A stretch of 59,953 nucleotides of DNA, from contig JADKFD010000022.1 of the NCBI GenBank assembly GCA_016717705.1, positions 1-59,953 of the forward strand, in the 5' to 3' direction. Numbering within the stretch: the first letter of the stretch is position 1; every line of letters starts with the position of its first letter. Shown here piece by piece: positions 37,801 through 47,789 of the stretch. The DNA is from Rhodanobacteraceae bacterium (GTDB lineage Bacteria > Pseudomonadota > Gammaproteobacteria > Xanthomonadales > SZUA-5). A program made the translations under genes and the position numbers. The notes under the pieces are model-generated. The model did not search any database. It was not told the origin of the DNA and saw nothing but the letters and a program-made list of their open reading frames with translations.

Positions 37801-40742
37801 CACGCGTCCTGTTTCGACGGTCACCGGTCGATCGACCAACACCTTGCCTTCCAGGTCGACCACGATCAGGTCCACCCGCATCGGCTTGCCACGCTCGACG
37901 AAATAGCCGTCGGTCTTCATCCCCACATAGGCGGCGGCCGGATGTACCAGCGTCGCGGCATGGGCAATCCAGGTCTGTCGATTGACGTCCTGCACGCTGC
38001 TCTCGGCGGTGATCGTCAATGGCCGCGGCAACGCGTAGCGATCCAGCTTGATGGCCAGATCGTGATGGCCGCTGGCGTCAGTCTGGCCGTTGAACTGGAT
38101 GCTGGCGCTGCGACCGGCGTCCGGGCCCGGCCGCCACCACAGGCTCTGGAAGCCGAAGCTGTAGTCGCTCTGATTGGGTGGGCTGTAGTTGGCGACGGCG
38201 GCGTTGACGCTCCACGCCACCGGGGCGCCGGGCAAGGCGCCGCCCGCGTAATACTGGGCCGAGGTGCGCGCCTGCAGTAGTCCACCGGCGAAAACCGTGG
38301 CTTCGGTGAACTGCGTGTCGACGGCAAATTCCGGCGTGCGGAATTCCTGGATCTGGAATACGTGCTGGAACGAGGCGCCGGGCGTGCCGCTGCCCTGAAG
38401 GTTCAAGTCAATCCGGGCGATGCCGAGATTGGGCGTATCCGGCAGTTTGAAATCGAGCGCGAAACCGCCGAGCGCGCCGAGCTTGGCCTCGCCCGTGGTG
38501 AGCGCGTTGCCGCGCGAATCGAGCACGCTGTAGCGCACCGGGCCGCTGGCCTTGGGCAGGCCCAAACCGCCGTCGGGGCGATTCTCCACCACCCGCACCC
38601 AACCCTTGAGATGGACTTCCTCGCCCGGCTTGTACAAGCCGCGGTCATCGAACACATGCCAGCGCAATTCGTCGCTGCTCGGGCGCTGCTGCCAGTCGCC
38701 CCAACCGCGGTAGTTCGGGTTCTCCGGCAGGAAGGCCACATCCTCGCCCAGACGCGCTTCCAGCCGGGCACTTTCGGGTTGGCCCTGATTCGGTGGCGCC
38801 GGCAGGTCCAGCAGCGCCAGCCCGGCGGCATCGGAGACCGCCTGGTTGGCCGTTGGCAGCAGACTCAGGGAAACGCCTTTCTGTGGCTGACCGCTGTCCA
38901 GGCGGGTCACCCAGGCGCGCAGTTGGCGATTGTCGAGGACGGCATCCAGGCCGATCTGGGTGACTTGCAGCCAGACCGCGGAGCTCGGTCGATAGTCGGG
39001 CAGGCGCGCCTCCCCGAGCGCTTTGGCCGGCGTGAGTTCGACCACCAGATGGCCATGCTCGGCCTTCAGCCAGGGCCGCAGCGCCAGCGTCGTGGCGATC
39101 ATGGTTTCGACTGCGGCGTCGATATCCAGCGTCTTTTCCAGCAGCAAGCTCCCGGGCAGGGGGCGCGGCTGCTGCTTGCCGTCTTTCCATACCAGTTCGG
39201 CCGATTGCAGATAGCTGGGCCAGTCGCCGGGCTGCACCTTGAACACGCGCAACTGCACTTGCGCCAGGTTGATCGAGTGAAAGACGAAGCGCGGCGGTCC
39301 GTGCGGATCCACCGTCACCAGGCCGTCGCCCGGGGCCAACAGCACGGCCGGGCTGGCGCCCACCTTGAACTGGAATTGACGCTCTCCGCTGAGCGCCTGT
39401 CCATGCACGTCGCGCAAGCCCGCAGCCAATTCCACCTGGTAGCTGCGCAGGCCGGGTTTGTAGCCGCTGACGCTGATGTAGTCGCCGTTGCCACGGACGG
39501 TGGCGCCGTCGAAAGCCGGCTTGAACTTGACCAGCGCTTCGATGTCCTGGTCCTCGGCCAGCGCATTGCTCAGGCGCAGGTGGAATTCGTCGTTGGGACC
39601 GCAGTCGCTGCTCCAGCCACAGCGCTGCTCGACCACCTTGAAGGGACCAAAGGTGGTGAAGTCGAAGCGCTGTTCGGCGCTGGTCAGACGCGGGCCTTCA
39701 GCCGAGGGCGCGCCAGCGGACAGCACCACCCTGACCCCGGTTTCCGTCGGCAGCGGCGATTCCGGCATCAACATCATGGTTCGCTGCGGATCGCTGCCCT
39801 GTCCCTGCGCCGGCCACGCGCCGTCGGCCTTGATCTCGTCCTCCTTGGCCAGACGCAAGCGCGGCCCGGGCTTTCCGCTGCTCGTCTCCAGACGCACGAA
39901 GGGCAGCATCGCCGCGGCGTCGATGCGCTGATCGAATCCGAGCACGATCAGTGGCTGCAGGCGCACGCCGGGGCCATTGGGGAAGCGGGTTTGCAGCACC
40001 GGGGCGGGCGTGCCGAACTTCCACTGGGTGGCGGTCGCCGGGGCACTGCCATCGGCAGCGCGGGCGGCTGGATCGAGTTGTACCTGGAACTCGGTGGCCA
40101 TCGGCAGGCGCGCAGCTTCAGGCTCGAACAGCAAGGTGCGGGTACCGACCCAGCGCCATTGTCCGGGCACCTTGGGGTGCATCTTCAGCGGCACGCCAGC
40201 GGCCACGCTGTCGTCCTGACTGGTCACCGCGATCATCGGTCGATCGAAGCTGATGCTGATCTGGCCGGCGATGCCGACCTCACCTTCGGGGCCATAGCGC
40301 AGGACTTCAAAGGGCCCCTTGGGCGCCGCGGCTTGCGGACGCTCGCGCTCGTCGGCGGGTGGAAACGGCGCCTGCACGGTGACACCGGTGCGCGGCGGCG
40401 GCTGGCTGTCGGCGCGCAGGGCAAAGTCCTTGCGGTCGCCTTTGTCGGCCTGCAGTGGTTGCAAGCGCTCCAGCAGCGCACGCGCAGCCGCCTCCGGCAG
40501 CGGCACGGCGTCGGCTACCGGCGGTCGCTGATAAGCCTGCTCCAAGGGCTGGCCATCGCCGACGCTGCCGGGGAATCCATCCAGATCCTGCAGATCAGAT
40601 CGGCGGGAATGCTTAAGCTGGCGCTTGCCGTGTCGGCTGGCTGTTTCATGCTCTCTCCCTGGCTGCTGTCGCAACTGCTGACCAGGAAGCCCAGGCCCAT
40701 GATCAGGATGCGGCCGGTCCAGCCTGTCGGTCGTCGATTCAT
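34471..40742 (-). pseudogene. Alpha-2-macroglobulin family lipoprotein, frameshift near 40597, 3' end fused to cusA
   Basis: Bacterial alpha-2-macroglobulin, a periplasmic protease trap of about 2,000 residues. The start is ATG at 40742: RILIMGLGFLVSSC is a lipoprotein signal with lipobox and Asp at +2 (CDSSQ), which retains lipoproteins on the inner membrane. The frame shifts near 40597 into the main body. MG domains follow, then a bait region rich in Ala, Met and Pro (about 36840-37000) and the thioester motif CSEQ (complement of 36171-36182) in YPFECSEQLASR. The true 3' end (YTPETFGRSASDRVV) is at about 34708; below that the frame runs antisense through cusA to 34471. The pbpC partner of the E. 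coli-type gene is not nearby. Confidence 0.9.
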
Positions 40743-40840
40743 GCGCGCGCTCCGGAGCAATGCTGGGGGCAGTCTAGTGTGGTTGCCCGTGAGATGGCAT
40801 TGCCCTGCCTGATTGGCGCGTACGCTGCGCTGAGTGGCAC

Positions 40841-40905
40841 GAACCGCAGCGATCGCGAGCCGACTCTCGATTCATGTCCGCGCATCTTCGCGATCGATGC
40901 GGTTC
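40841..40905. repeat. Imperfect 18-base inverted repeat in intergenic space
   Basis: GAACCGCAGCGATCGCGA (40841-40858) and TCGCGATCGATGCGGTTC (40888-40905) are reverse complements with one mismatch, separated by 29 bases. It lies between divergent genes in 40743-41155, which holds no gene I can support. Confidence 0.5.
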
Positions 40906-41155
40906 GCGTCGCTCACCACATCCTGCGCGTGCTCCGGCAAGCGAGTGTCCCGTTCTCGGGAGCGAGCAAGCCGCTGCTTGCTGACGCCAGGTGTCCTTGA
41001 CCCCCGGAACCGGTAGCCGGCGCGTAGACTGGAATGAAGTCGCCCTGGAGTTGCTTTCCCTTGAGTCTGTCGCGACGAGCTTGCAGCTCGGACTTTCCGC
41101 AGGAGTGCGCAGAAAGCCAGCGACGCCGCGACAAACATGAAACCGGGCGATATTG

Positions 41156-42430
41156 ATGGCCGCAGCACCCGTCATCGTCGACCAGGCCATCGCCCATCAC
41201 GCCAGGCTCGATGCGCAACTGGTAGCGGCGGTCAGGGGTGTCCGCATGCTCGAGTCGATTGTCTGGCCGGCGCAGGCGCAGGAGGAATTCCTTGCGGCCT
41301 GGCGTGTCGGACGTATCCGGCTGCCGAAGATCGAGTATCGGAAGACCGATTTGACCCAGGTGCGCGCAAGCCTGGAAGCGGTCAGCCGGTCTGCCGATCC
41401 CGACCACCCGCTCGGCCGCTATCTGATCCTCACCTGCGACAGCTGGCGCATCGCCACTCGCTTGCTCGATGTGGCGGGCAGCCACCGCGTGACCGCCTAC
41501 TCGACGCGGTTGTTTGGTCGGCCGGTGGAGGGCTTGCCGGGTGGCGGCCCTACCAATCTGGAAGCGGCGCAGTATTTCGTGGCGCTCGCCAACGATCTCG
41601 ATCAGGAATTGCGCGAGTACGAAGCGGACACCGTGCTGTCGGCCGAGCAGGTTCAAGCGGACTTGCAGCAACAGATCGATGCCTTCTTTGTCGGCCACAG
41701 CATCCGCGTTGAACTCGACCCCAACCTGATCTCGAAAGCCGCCGCGAGCGCCACCCGCATCCGCTTGCGCACCAATACCGGTTTTTCCGAATACGATCGC
41801 AATCAACTGCTGATGCACGAGGCCTCCGTGCATACCCTGACCGGCCTCAACGGGCGCGAGCAGCCGGTGCTCGGCTCGATGGCGCGCGGTTCGCCGCGCA
41901 CCACCGCCACGCAGGAAGGTTTGGCGACGCTCTCGGAGATGATGAGCGGCTCGATGGACATCGAACGCATGAAACGCATCAGCTTGCGCATCATCGCCAT
42001 CGACATGGCCATCCGTGGTGCGGATTTCGTCGAGGTGTTCCGTTACTTCCTCGCGGCTGGCCAGAACGAGGTCGACAGTTTCTCTTCGGCACAGCGCGTC
42101 TACCGCGGCGTGCCGGTCGGCGGTGGCGCGGCTTTCACCAAGGACACGGTGTATCTGCATGGCTTGCTCAGCGTGCATTCCTTCCTGCGCTGGTGCCTGC
42201 GCCACCGCAAGCTCGGCCTCGCCAGGCAGTTGTTCGCCGGCAAGATGGCGTTGGAAGATGTGTTTGCCCTGGAAGGCATGTTCGGTGCCGGCCACATTGC
42301 CGCGCCGCGCTATCTGCCGCCATGGATCCAGCGCGCCAATGGTCTGGCCGGCATGCTGGCGTTCTCGCTGTTCGCCAACAAGATCCGCCTCGACAATGTC
42401 GAGGCCGATGATCTGGTGCTGGGCCTGTAG
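41156..42430 (+). CDS. MATCAP/DUF1704 (QEGLA) family putative metallopeptidase
   Basis: A 424-residue protein of the bacterial DUF1704 family, often named after its QEGLA motif and labelled a flavohemoglobin-expression modulator. The candidate zinc site is HEASVH (HExxxH) near residue 221 plus the Glu of TQEGLATLSE near 253. This is the same arrangement as in the eukaryotic tyrosine carboxypeptidases MATCAP/KIAA0895, of the same Pfam family as I recall. A C-terminal peptidase role is therefore likely, but the bacterial substrate is unknown. TTG at 41153 also opens the frame; the ATG at 41156 is chosen. It is convergent with cysNC, 138 bases apart. Confidence 0.82.
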   Translation: MAAAPVIVDQAIAHHARLDAQLVAAVRGVRMLESIVWPAQAQEEFLAAWRVGRIRLPKIEYRKTDLTQVRASLEAVSRSADPDHPLGRYLILTCDSWRIATRLLDVAGSHRVTAYSTRLFGRPVEGLPGGGPTNLEAAQYFVALANDLDQELREYEADTVLSAEQVQADLQQQIDAFFVGHSIRVELDPNLISKAAASATRIRLRTNTGFSEYDRNQLLMHEASVHTLTGLNGREQPVLGSMARGSPRTTATQEGLATLSEMMSGSMDIERMKRISLRIIAIDMAIRGADFVEVFRYFLAAGQNEVDSFSSAQRVYRGVPVGGGAAFTKDTVYLHGLLSVHSFLRWCLRHRKLGLARQLFAGKMALEDVFALEGMFGAGHIAAPRYLPPWIQRANGLAGMLAFSLFANKIRLDNVEADDLVLGL

Positions 42431-42568
42431 GCGCTGGCGCCGACAGCGCCGCACGCTGGAGTCGGGACGGCGCGGAGCAGCTGTTGACCCGGTCTCGGGG
42501 CCGTGCGGCAACGGCGCGTGCGTCTGGACCTTGATTCGCTATCGGACCGATGCCGGCGGTTGTACCGC

Positions 42569-44469
42569 CTAGCCCGCACGCTCGATGGCCGCCTCGACCA
42601 CCCGTCGGCCAGTTCTTCCACGCTGCTTCGATCCGTCTGCAACCGCAGTTCCGGTGCTTCCGGGATTTCATACGGTGCGTCGATACCGGTGAAGTTGGGC
42701 AGCTTGCCGGCACGTGCGCGGGCGTACAGGCCCTTGACGTCGCGCTGCTCGCAGATCTCGATCGGGGTGTCGACGAAGATCTCGACGAACTCGCCAACGG
42801 GGAACAGGCTGCGCGCCAGCTCGCGTTCGGCGCGGTAGGGTGAGATGAAGCTGACCAGCACGATCAGGCCGGCGTCGGTCATCAGTCTGGCCACTTCGGC
42901 GACGCGGCGGATGTTTTCGACGCGGTCTTCCTCGGTGAAGCCGAGATCGCGGTTGAGGCCGTGGCGCACGTTGTCGCCGTCGAGCAGGTAGGTGTGGTTG
43001 CCGAGCGCGTGCAGGCGGCGGTCGACCAGGTTGGCGATGGTCGACTTGCCGGAGCCGGACAGGCCGGTGAACCACAGGCAGCGTGGCGTCTGGCCCTTGA
43101 TCGCGGCGCGCGCGGCCTGGTCGATGCTGAGCAATTGCCGGTGGATGTTGCTGGCGCGACGCAGCGCGAAACTCAGCGTGCCGCAGCCGACCGTGGCGTG
43201 GGTCTGGCGGTCGATCAGGATGAACGCGCCGAGCGTGCGATTGTCGGCATAGGCTTCAAACGCGATCGGCGCGCTCAAGGTGATGTTGCAGAAGGCGACC
43301 TCGTTGAGTTCCAGGCGCTTGGCCGGCAAATGGTCCTGGGTGTTGACGTCGATCTTGTGCTTGATCTCGCTGATCTGCACGCCGAGGGTGCGCGTCGCGT
43401 GTTTCATCCAGTACTGCCGGCCCGGCAGCAGCGGCGCGTCGCCCATCCACAAAAGGTGCGCGGCAAACTGGTCGGCCACTTCAGGTGGGCGGCGCGCCTC
43501 GACGATCACGTCACCACGGCTGATGTCGATCTCAGCGCTCAAGGTCAGCGTGATCGCCTGGCCGGGGCCGGCGCGGTCGAGATCGCCGTCGGCGCTGACG
43601 ATGCGCGCGACGGTCGATTGCTGGCCGGAGGGCAGGGTGGCGATGGCCATGCCGGGCCGGACCACGCCCGCGGCGACGGTCCCGGCATAACCGCGGAAAC
43701 TCGAATCGGGTCGATTGACCCATTGCACCGGCAGGCGAAAGCCGCGCTCGGCATCGCTGCCGGCGAGGTCGGCTTGCTCCAGCAACTCAAGCAGCGTCGG
43801 ACCCGCGTACCAGGGCATCGTGCTCGTCGCCCGCGTGACCTGATCGCCGGTCAGCGCCGACATCGGCACGCAATCGACTTTGGCTATCCCGAGGTGTTCA
43901 GCCAGCTGCCGGTAATCGGCGACGATCTGCTCGAACACGTCCTGACGGTATTCCACCAGATCCATCTTGTTGACCGCCAGGATGACCTGACGCACGCCGA
44001 GCAGGGCAATGATGTAGCTGTGGCGCCGCGATTGCGTCAGCACGCCCTTGCGCGCGTCGATCAGCACGATGGCCAGATCCGCGGTGGACGCGCCGGTGGC
44101 CATGTTGCGCGTGTACTGCTCGTGGCCCGGGCAGTCGGCGACGATGAACTTGCGCCGCTCGGTGCTGAAATAGCGGTAGGCGACGTCGATGGTGATGCCC
44201 TGTTCGCGCTCGGCGCTCAAGCCGTCGACCAGCAGCGCGAAATCGATCGCATCGCCCTGGGTGCCGTGCTTGACGCTGTCGCGCTCCAGCGCGGCGAGCT
44301 GGTCGTCGAACAACTGCTGGCAGTCATGCAGCAGGCGGCCGATCAGCGTGCTCTTGCCATCATCCACGCTGCCGCAGGTGATGAAGCGCAGCAGCGACTT
44401 GTGCTCGTGCTGGGTCAGATAGCTGGCGATCTGATCCCTGGTATCCGCGGCGGTCGCGATGGCATCCAT
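42569..44469 (-). pseudogene. cysNC: Sulfate adenylyltransferase large subunit/APS kinase fusion CysNC, one frameshift near 42603
   Basis: Bifunctional enzyme. The GTPase subunit (CysN) drives ATP sulfurylase and the APS kinase domain (CysC) makes PAPS. Motifs: GSVDDGKSTLIGRLL, DCPGHEQ, NKMD in the GTPase; GLSGSGKSTIANLV, NVRHGLNRDLGF and FISPYRAERE in the kinase. Reading straight through, the frame passes the expected end and stops at 42310 inside the neighbouring gene. With one base added near 42603 it ends naturally as VVEAAIERAG at 42569. This is an essential-type enzyme, so a sequence error is likely. The start ATG shares one base with the cysD stop. Its PAPS could feed the sulfotransferase at 8190. 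Confidence 0.92.
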
Positions 44470-45380
44470 CAGAAATAGCCCTCCTGCTTCTTCTTCTCCA
44501 TCGACGCGCCCGGGTCCTGGTCAATGACCCGGCCCTGGCGCTCGGAGGTGCGCGCGACCAGCATTTCGGCGATCACCGCTTCCAGCGTGCTGGCCGTCGA
44601 TTCGATGGCGCCGGTCAGTGGATAACAGCCGAGCGTGCGGAATCGTACCGATCGCAGCTGCGGTGTTTCCCCTGGCGCCAGCGGCAGGCGCTCGTCGTCG
44701 ACCAGGATCAGCGCGCCATCGCGTTCGACCACCGGCCGCTCGGCGGCAAAGTACAGCGGCAATACCTCGATGCGTTCGCGGTAGATGTACAGCCAGATGT
44801 CGAGTTCGGTCCAGTTGGACAGCGGAAACACGCGTACGCTTTCGCCCTGGTGCACGCGCGTGTTGTAGAGATCCCACAGCTCCGGGCGCTGGTTCTTCGG
44901 GTCCCAGCGATGCCCGCTGCTGCGGAAGGAGAACACGCGCTCCTTGGCGCGCGACTTCTCTTCGTCGCGACGCGCGCCGCCGATCGCCGCATCGAATCGA
45001 TACAGATCCAGCGCCTGCTTCAGCGCCTGGGTCTTCATCACATCGGTGTGCACGGTGGCGCCGTGGGTGATCGGCGAGATGCCCTGGCGCACGCCGTCGG
45101 GGTTGATATGCACCTTGACGTCGATGCCGTAGCGCTGCGGCAGGCTATCGCGGAAGGCGATCATCTCGCGGAATTTCCACGTGGTATCGACGTGCAGCAG
45201 CGGAATCGGCGGCTTGGCCGGATAGAAGGCCTTGCGCAGCAGATGCAGCAGCACCGAGCTGTCCTTGCCGATCGAATACAGCATCACCGGATGCTGGAAC
45301 TCGGCCGCGACCTCGCGAAAGATGTGGATGCTCTCCGCTTCGAGGCGATCGAGGTGGGTGAGCTTGTGCGGGTCGATCAT
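44469..45380 (-). CDS. cysD: Sulfate adenylyltransferase small subunit CysD
   Basis: A 303-residue ATP sulfurylase catalytic subunit, making APS from sulfate and ATP with CysN. Motifs: YSIGKDSSVLLHL (PP-loop near residue 37), HVDTTWKFREM, IGGARRDEEKSRAKERVFSF and WDPKNQRPELW. The ATG at 45380 is preferred; TTG one codon earlier is also in frame. It is the first gene of the cysD-cysNC pair. No cysH or sulfite reductase is in the window, so the pair may serve PAPS supply as well as assimilation. Confidence 0.95.
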   Translation of the reverse strand: MIDPHKLTHLDRLEAESIHIFREVAAEFQHPVMLYSIGKDSSVLLHLLRKAFYPAKPPIPLLHVDTTWKFREMIAFRDSLPQRYGIDVKVHINPDGVRQGISPITHGATVHTDVMKTQALKQALDLYRFDAAIGGARRDEEKSRAKERVFSFRSSGHRWDPKNQRPELWDLYNTRVHQGESVRVFPLSNWTELDIWLYIYRERIEVLPLYFAAERPVVERDGALILVDDERLPLAPGETPQLRSVRFRTLGCYPLTGAIESTASTLEAVIAEMLVARTSERQGRVIDQDPGASMEKKKQEGYF

Positions 45381-45517
45381 CAACGCGTGTTCCTGACCAT
45401 GACCGTTGCGGACCGGGACTGGAAAGTATGCGGTCTGCGCCGAACAACGGTCACATGACTTGCGGGCGTGTGCTTATGCCGGTCGTCGCCAGCAGGGCGC
45501 GCAAGGCCTCCTTGAAG

Positions 45518-45612
45518 TTGTAGGCCGCTGTGCCGCGCAGCGGCTCACCGGCGCCTCTTCGTTGGCGATGGAAGCGCCGGTGAGCGCGATGAAGCCGCGC
45601 ACACCGGCCTAC
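45518..45612. repeat. TGTAGGCCG...CGGCCTAC palindromic repeat at the end of rpiA
   Basis: Runs TGTAGGCCGCTGTGCCGCGC ... GCGCACACCGGCCTAC. Its right end contains the complement of the rpiA stop codon. A related element lies at 46540-46680. The rest of 45381-45608 shows no gene. Confidence 0.65.
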
Positions 45613-46256
45613 GGTTGCAACACCTCACCCGCACAAATCACCACATCGGCCTTGCGCAGGGCGAACAGGCCGACGGTGACCACGCCCGGCACCTGGTTCA
45701 GATCGCGTTCCAGTTGTTCGGGATGGGTGATGCGCATGCCATGCACGTCGAGGATCAGATTGCCGTTGTCGCTGGTGAAGGCTTCGCGCAGCACCGGGTG
45801 GCCACCCAACTTGACGATCTGTCGGGCGACAAAGCTGCGCGCCATCGGGATGACTTCGACCGGTAGCGGGAAATTGCCGAGCAGTTCGACGCGCTTGCTC
45901 TGGTCGATCAGACAGACGAACTTGCGGCTGGCACCGGCGATGATCTTCTCGCGCGTCAACGCGCCGCCACCGCCCTTGATCAGGCGAAAATGCGCGTCGC
46001 ACTCGTCGGCGCCGTCGATGTAGACCGGCAGGTCGCCAGTGTTGTTGAGTTCCAGCACGCGGATGCCGTGCTGCTTGAGCAGCGCGGTGCTCGCCTCGGA
46101 ACTCGACACCGCGCCCTCGATGTCGAATTTGCGCTTGGCGAGCAGCGGAATGAACTGGTTGACGGTCGATCCGGTGCCAACGCCGATCACCGCGCCGTCT
46201 TCAACGTAGCGCATGGCAGCTTCGGCCGAGCGGCGCTTTTGTTCGTCCTGGTTCAT
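45609..46256 (-). CDS. rpiA: Ribose-5-phosphate isomerase A
   Basis: A 215-residue enzyme of the pentose phosphate pathway. Motifs: GVGTGSTVNQFI near residue 26, VSSSEAST, DGADECD near 80, IKGGGGALTREKI near 91, and the ending TVGLFALRKADVVICAG. The ATG at 46256 is used; the frame is open 14 codons upstream without conservation. The stop TAG lies in the edge of a palindromic repeat, and a MITE-like element lies 31 bases upstream of the start, so its promoter may be inside or beyond that element. Confidence 0.95.
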   Translation of the reverse strand: MNQDEQKRRSAEAAMRYVEDGAVIGVGTGSTVNQFIPLLAKRKFDIEGAVSSSEASTALLKQHGIRVLELNNTGDLPVYIDGADECDAHFRLIKGGGGALTREKIIAGASRKFVCLIDQSKRVELLGNFPLPVEVIPMARSFVARQIVKLGGHPVLREAFTSDNGNLILDVHGMRITHPEQLERDLNQVPGVVTVGLFALRKADVVICAGEVLQP

Positions 46257-46287
46257 GGCGGTTCCGCTGATTTCGATTGCCGCCAGT

Positions 46288-46538
46288 CTAGCCCGCATTT
46301 CTCACACCGGTCGCGGATGATCGCGAAGGGCTTTGCGCCAAGGGCAAGGCGCGAGGAGGAGGAATGGCTATTCCCTTGCGACGACGAGCAACGCAGCCCT
46401 TGGCGCAAAGAACGAGCGAGGGCCGCGAAGCGAAAAGTTGCGAACGACAGTTTGTGTTTGAACGAAGAAGCCATGAAACACAGCAATAACGCGGCAAATC
46501 GCGCAACTTTTCGCGCCGGTGTGAGAAATGCGGGCTAG
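46288..46538. mobile_element. MITE-like element with 23-base perfect terminal inverted repeats
   Basis: The left end reads CTAGCCCGCATTTCTCACAC and continues CGG; the right end is its exact reverse complement ending GAGAAATGCGGGCTAG. Total 251 bases. Inside there is a second inverted pair, CTTTGCGCCAAGGG/CCCTTGGCGCAAAG, and AAAGTTGCG/CGCAACTTT. No transposase is encoded. The outer CTAG on each side could be a 4-base target duplication. Confidence 0.75.
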
Positions 46539-46539
46539 C

Positions 46540-46680
46540 CTGTAGGCCGGTGGTACGCGCCGCAGGCGCGTTCCCCGGCGCTCTTGGTTCGAGCCGGCGG
46601 AAACTGCGCCGGGGAGCCGCTGCGCGGCACCACGGCCTACAAAGTCAACTGCGCCGCTGCGCGGCACCCCAACCTACCCC
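46540..46680. repeat. TGTAGGCCGG...GGCCTAC repeat plus a short related copy
   Basis: Begins TGTAGGCCGGTGGTACGCGC and ends GCGGCACCACGGCCTACAAA, with a second short copy GCCGCTGCGCGGCACCCCAA immediately after. The second copy runs into the stop codon of the EVE-domain gene. Confidence 0.65.
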
Positions 46681-47129
46681 GGCGAAAGCCCCACAATCGC
46701 ACTCCACTGCGTCTCGCTCACCGGCATCACCGACAATCGATTGCCGCGCTTGACCAGCGCCAGCTCCGACAACTCCGGCAGCGTCTTCAACAGTTCCAGT
46801 GGCAGCGGTGTCTTCAGCTTGCGCACGAATTCAACTTCAACCGCCGACCAGCGCGGATCCTCGGGTTTGCTGCCGGCGTCGTGATATTCGCTGCGCGGAT
46901 CGAACTGGGTCGGATCGGCAAATGCGCCGCGCCGGATGCGCGCAATGCCGGCCACGCCGGGCACGGCGCAACTGGAGTGATAGAACAGGATCTCGTCGCC
47001 GGCCTGCATCGAGCGCAGGTAGTTGCGCGCCTGGTAGTTGCGCACGCCGTCCCAGACCTCGCGCTTCTTGCGCTTGAGGTCGTCGATCGAGAACACATCG
47101 GGTTCGCTTTTCATCAGCCAGTAAGCCAT
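46674..47129 (-). CDS. EVE domain-containing protein
   Basis: A 151-residue EVE (PUA-like) domain protein of the thymocyte-nuclear-protein-1 type, thought to bind modified nucleobases. Typical pieces: N-terminal YWLMKSEPDVFSIDDL, WDGVRNYQARNYLR near residue 27, GDEILFYHSS near 44 and the late NRLSVMPVSETQW. The ATG at 47129 starts the domain exactly; a longer open frame reaches 47504 but lies in fthC. It is 20 bases downstream of fthC, likely the same transcript. The stop touches a repeat. Confidence 0.92.
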   Translation of the reverse strand: MAYWLMKSEPDVFSIDDLKRKKREVWDGVRNYQARNYLRSMQAGDEILFYHSSCAVPGVAGIARIRRGAFADPTQFDPRSEYHDAGSKPEDPRWSAVEVEFVRKLKTPLPLELLKTLPELSELALVKRGNRLSVMPVSETQWSAIVGLSPG

Positions 47130-47149
47130 CGCTGCGCTGTTTCCTCGGC

Positions 47150-47782
47150 TCAGGGGTCGTTCGCCGCCAGCGGCGATTGCTCGGCGCCGATGACGATCAG
47201 CTCGCGTTCGGTGACCACCAGATCGAGCGGCACGTCCCACTCGGCCATCGGAATGTCCGTCACTTCCTGGCAGGCGAAGCCGATGCCGATCAGCAGCGGC
47301 GGCGCCGGCGATTCGCGGCGAAAGGCGAGCGCGCGATCGTAGTAACCGGCACCGGAACCGAGGCGCCCACCGCAGCGGTCGAAGGCCAACAGCGGCAGCA
47401 GGATCACGTCGAGTGTCTGCGCCGGCACCAGTTCGGCAACATCCACCAGCGGCTCGGGGATGCCGAAGCGATTGGTCAGCAGCCGTTTGTGTTGGCCGGT
47501 CCAATGGGCAAAGCGCATGTCCGGCGCGGTGTGCTCGACATGCGGCAGGTAGATCTGCTGGCCGCGGACCAGCGCCGCATCCATCGCTGTTTGCAGCGAC
47601 AACTCGCTGGCGACCGCCGCGTAACAGCCGATGCGCCGCGCCGACGCAAACGCGGGCAGAGTGCCGAGGCGTACGCAGAGTGCCTGCGCCGCAGCCACAC
47701 GTTCGCCTTCACTGAGCTCGCGCCTGGCGGCACGCGCCTGGCGGCGCAGTTCATGCCGCCGCAATTCTGCTTCTGATTGCAA
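47150..47782 (-). CDS. fthC: 5-formyltetrahydrofolate cyclo-ligase
   Basis: A 210-residue enzyme (YgfA/Fau type) that returns 5-formyl-THF to the folate pool, as 5,10-methenyl-THF. The ATP-binding signature is GGRLGSGAGYYDRAL near residue 139, with the N-terminal RRQARAARRELS and YLPHVEH. The start is TTG at 47782, supported by GGAGG 6 bases upstream; no ATG fits. It follows the 6S RNA locus as in other gammaproteobacteria. Confidence 0.93.
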   Translation of the reverse strand: MQSEAELRRHELRRQARAARRELSEGERVAAAQALCVRLGTLPAFASARRIGCYAAVASELSLQTAMDAALVRGQQIYLPHVEHTAPDMRFAHWTGQHKRLLTNRFGIPEPLVDVAELVPAQTLDVILLPLLAFDRCGGRLGSGAGYYDRALAFRRESPAPPLLIGIGFACQEVTDIPMAEWDVPLDLVVTERELIVIGAEQSPLAANDP

Positions 47783-47789
47783 AGGGGTC

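Noticed and set aside
40997..41030. TTGACC...TAGACT as a promoter of the MATCAP-like gene
   Set aside because: The spacer is 22 bases, too long for a standard sigma70 promoter.
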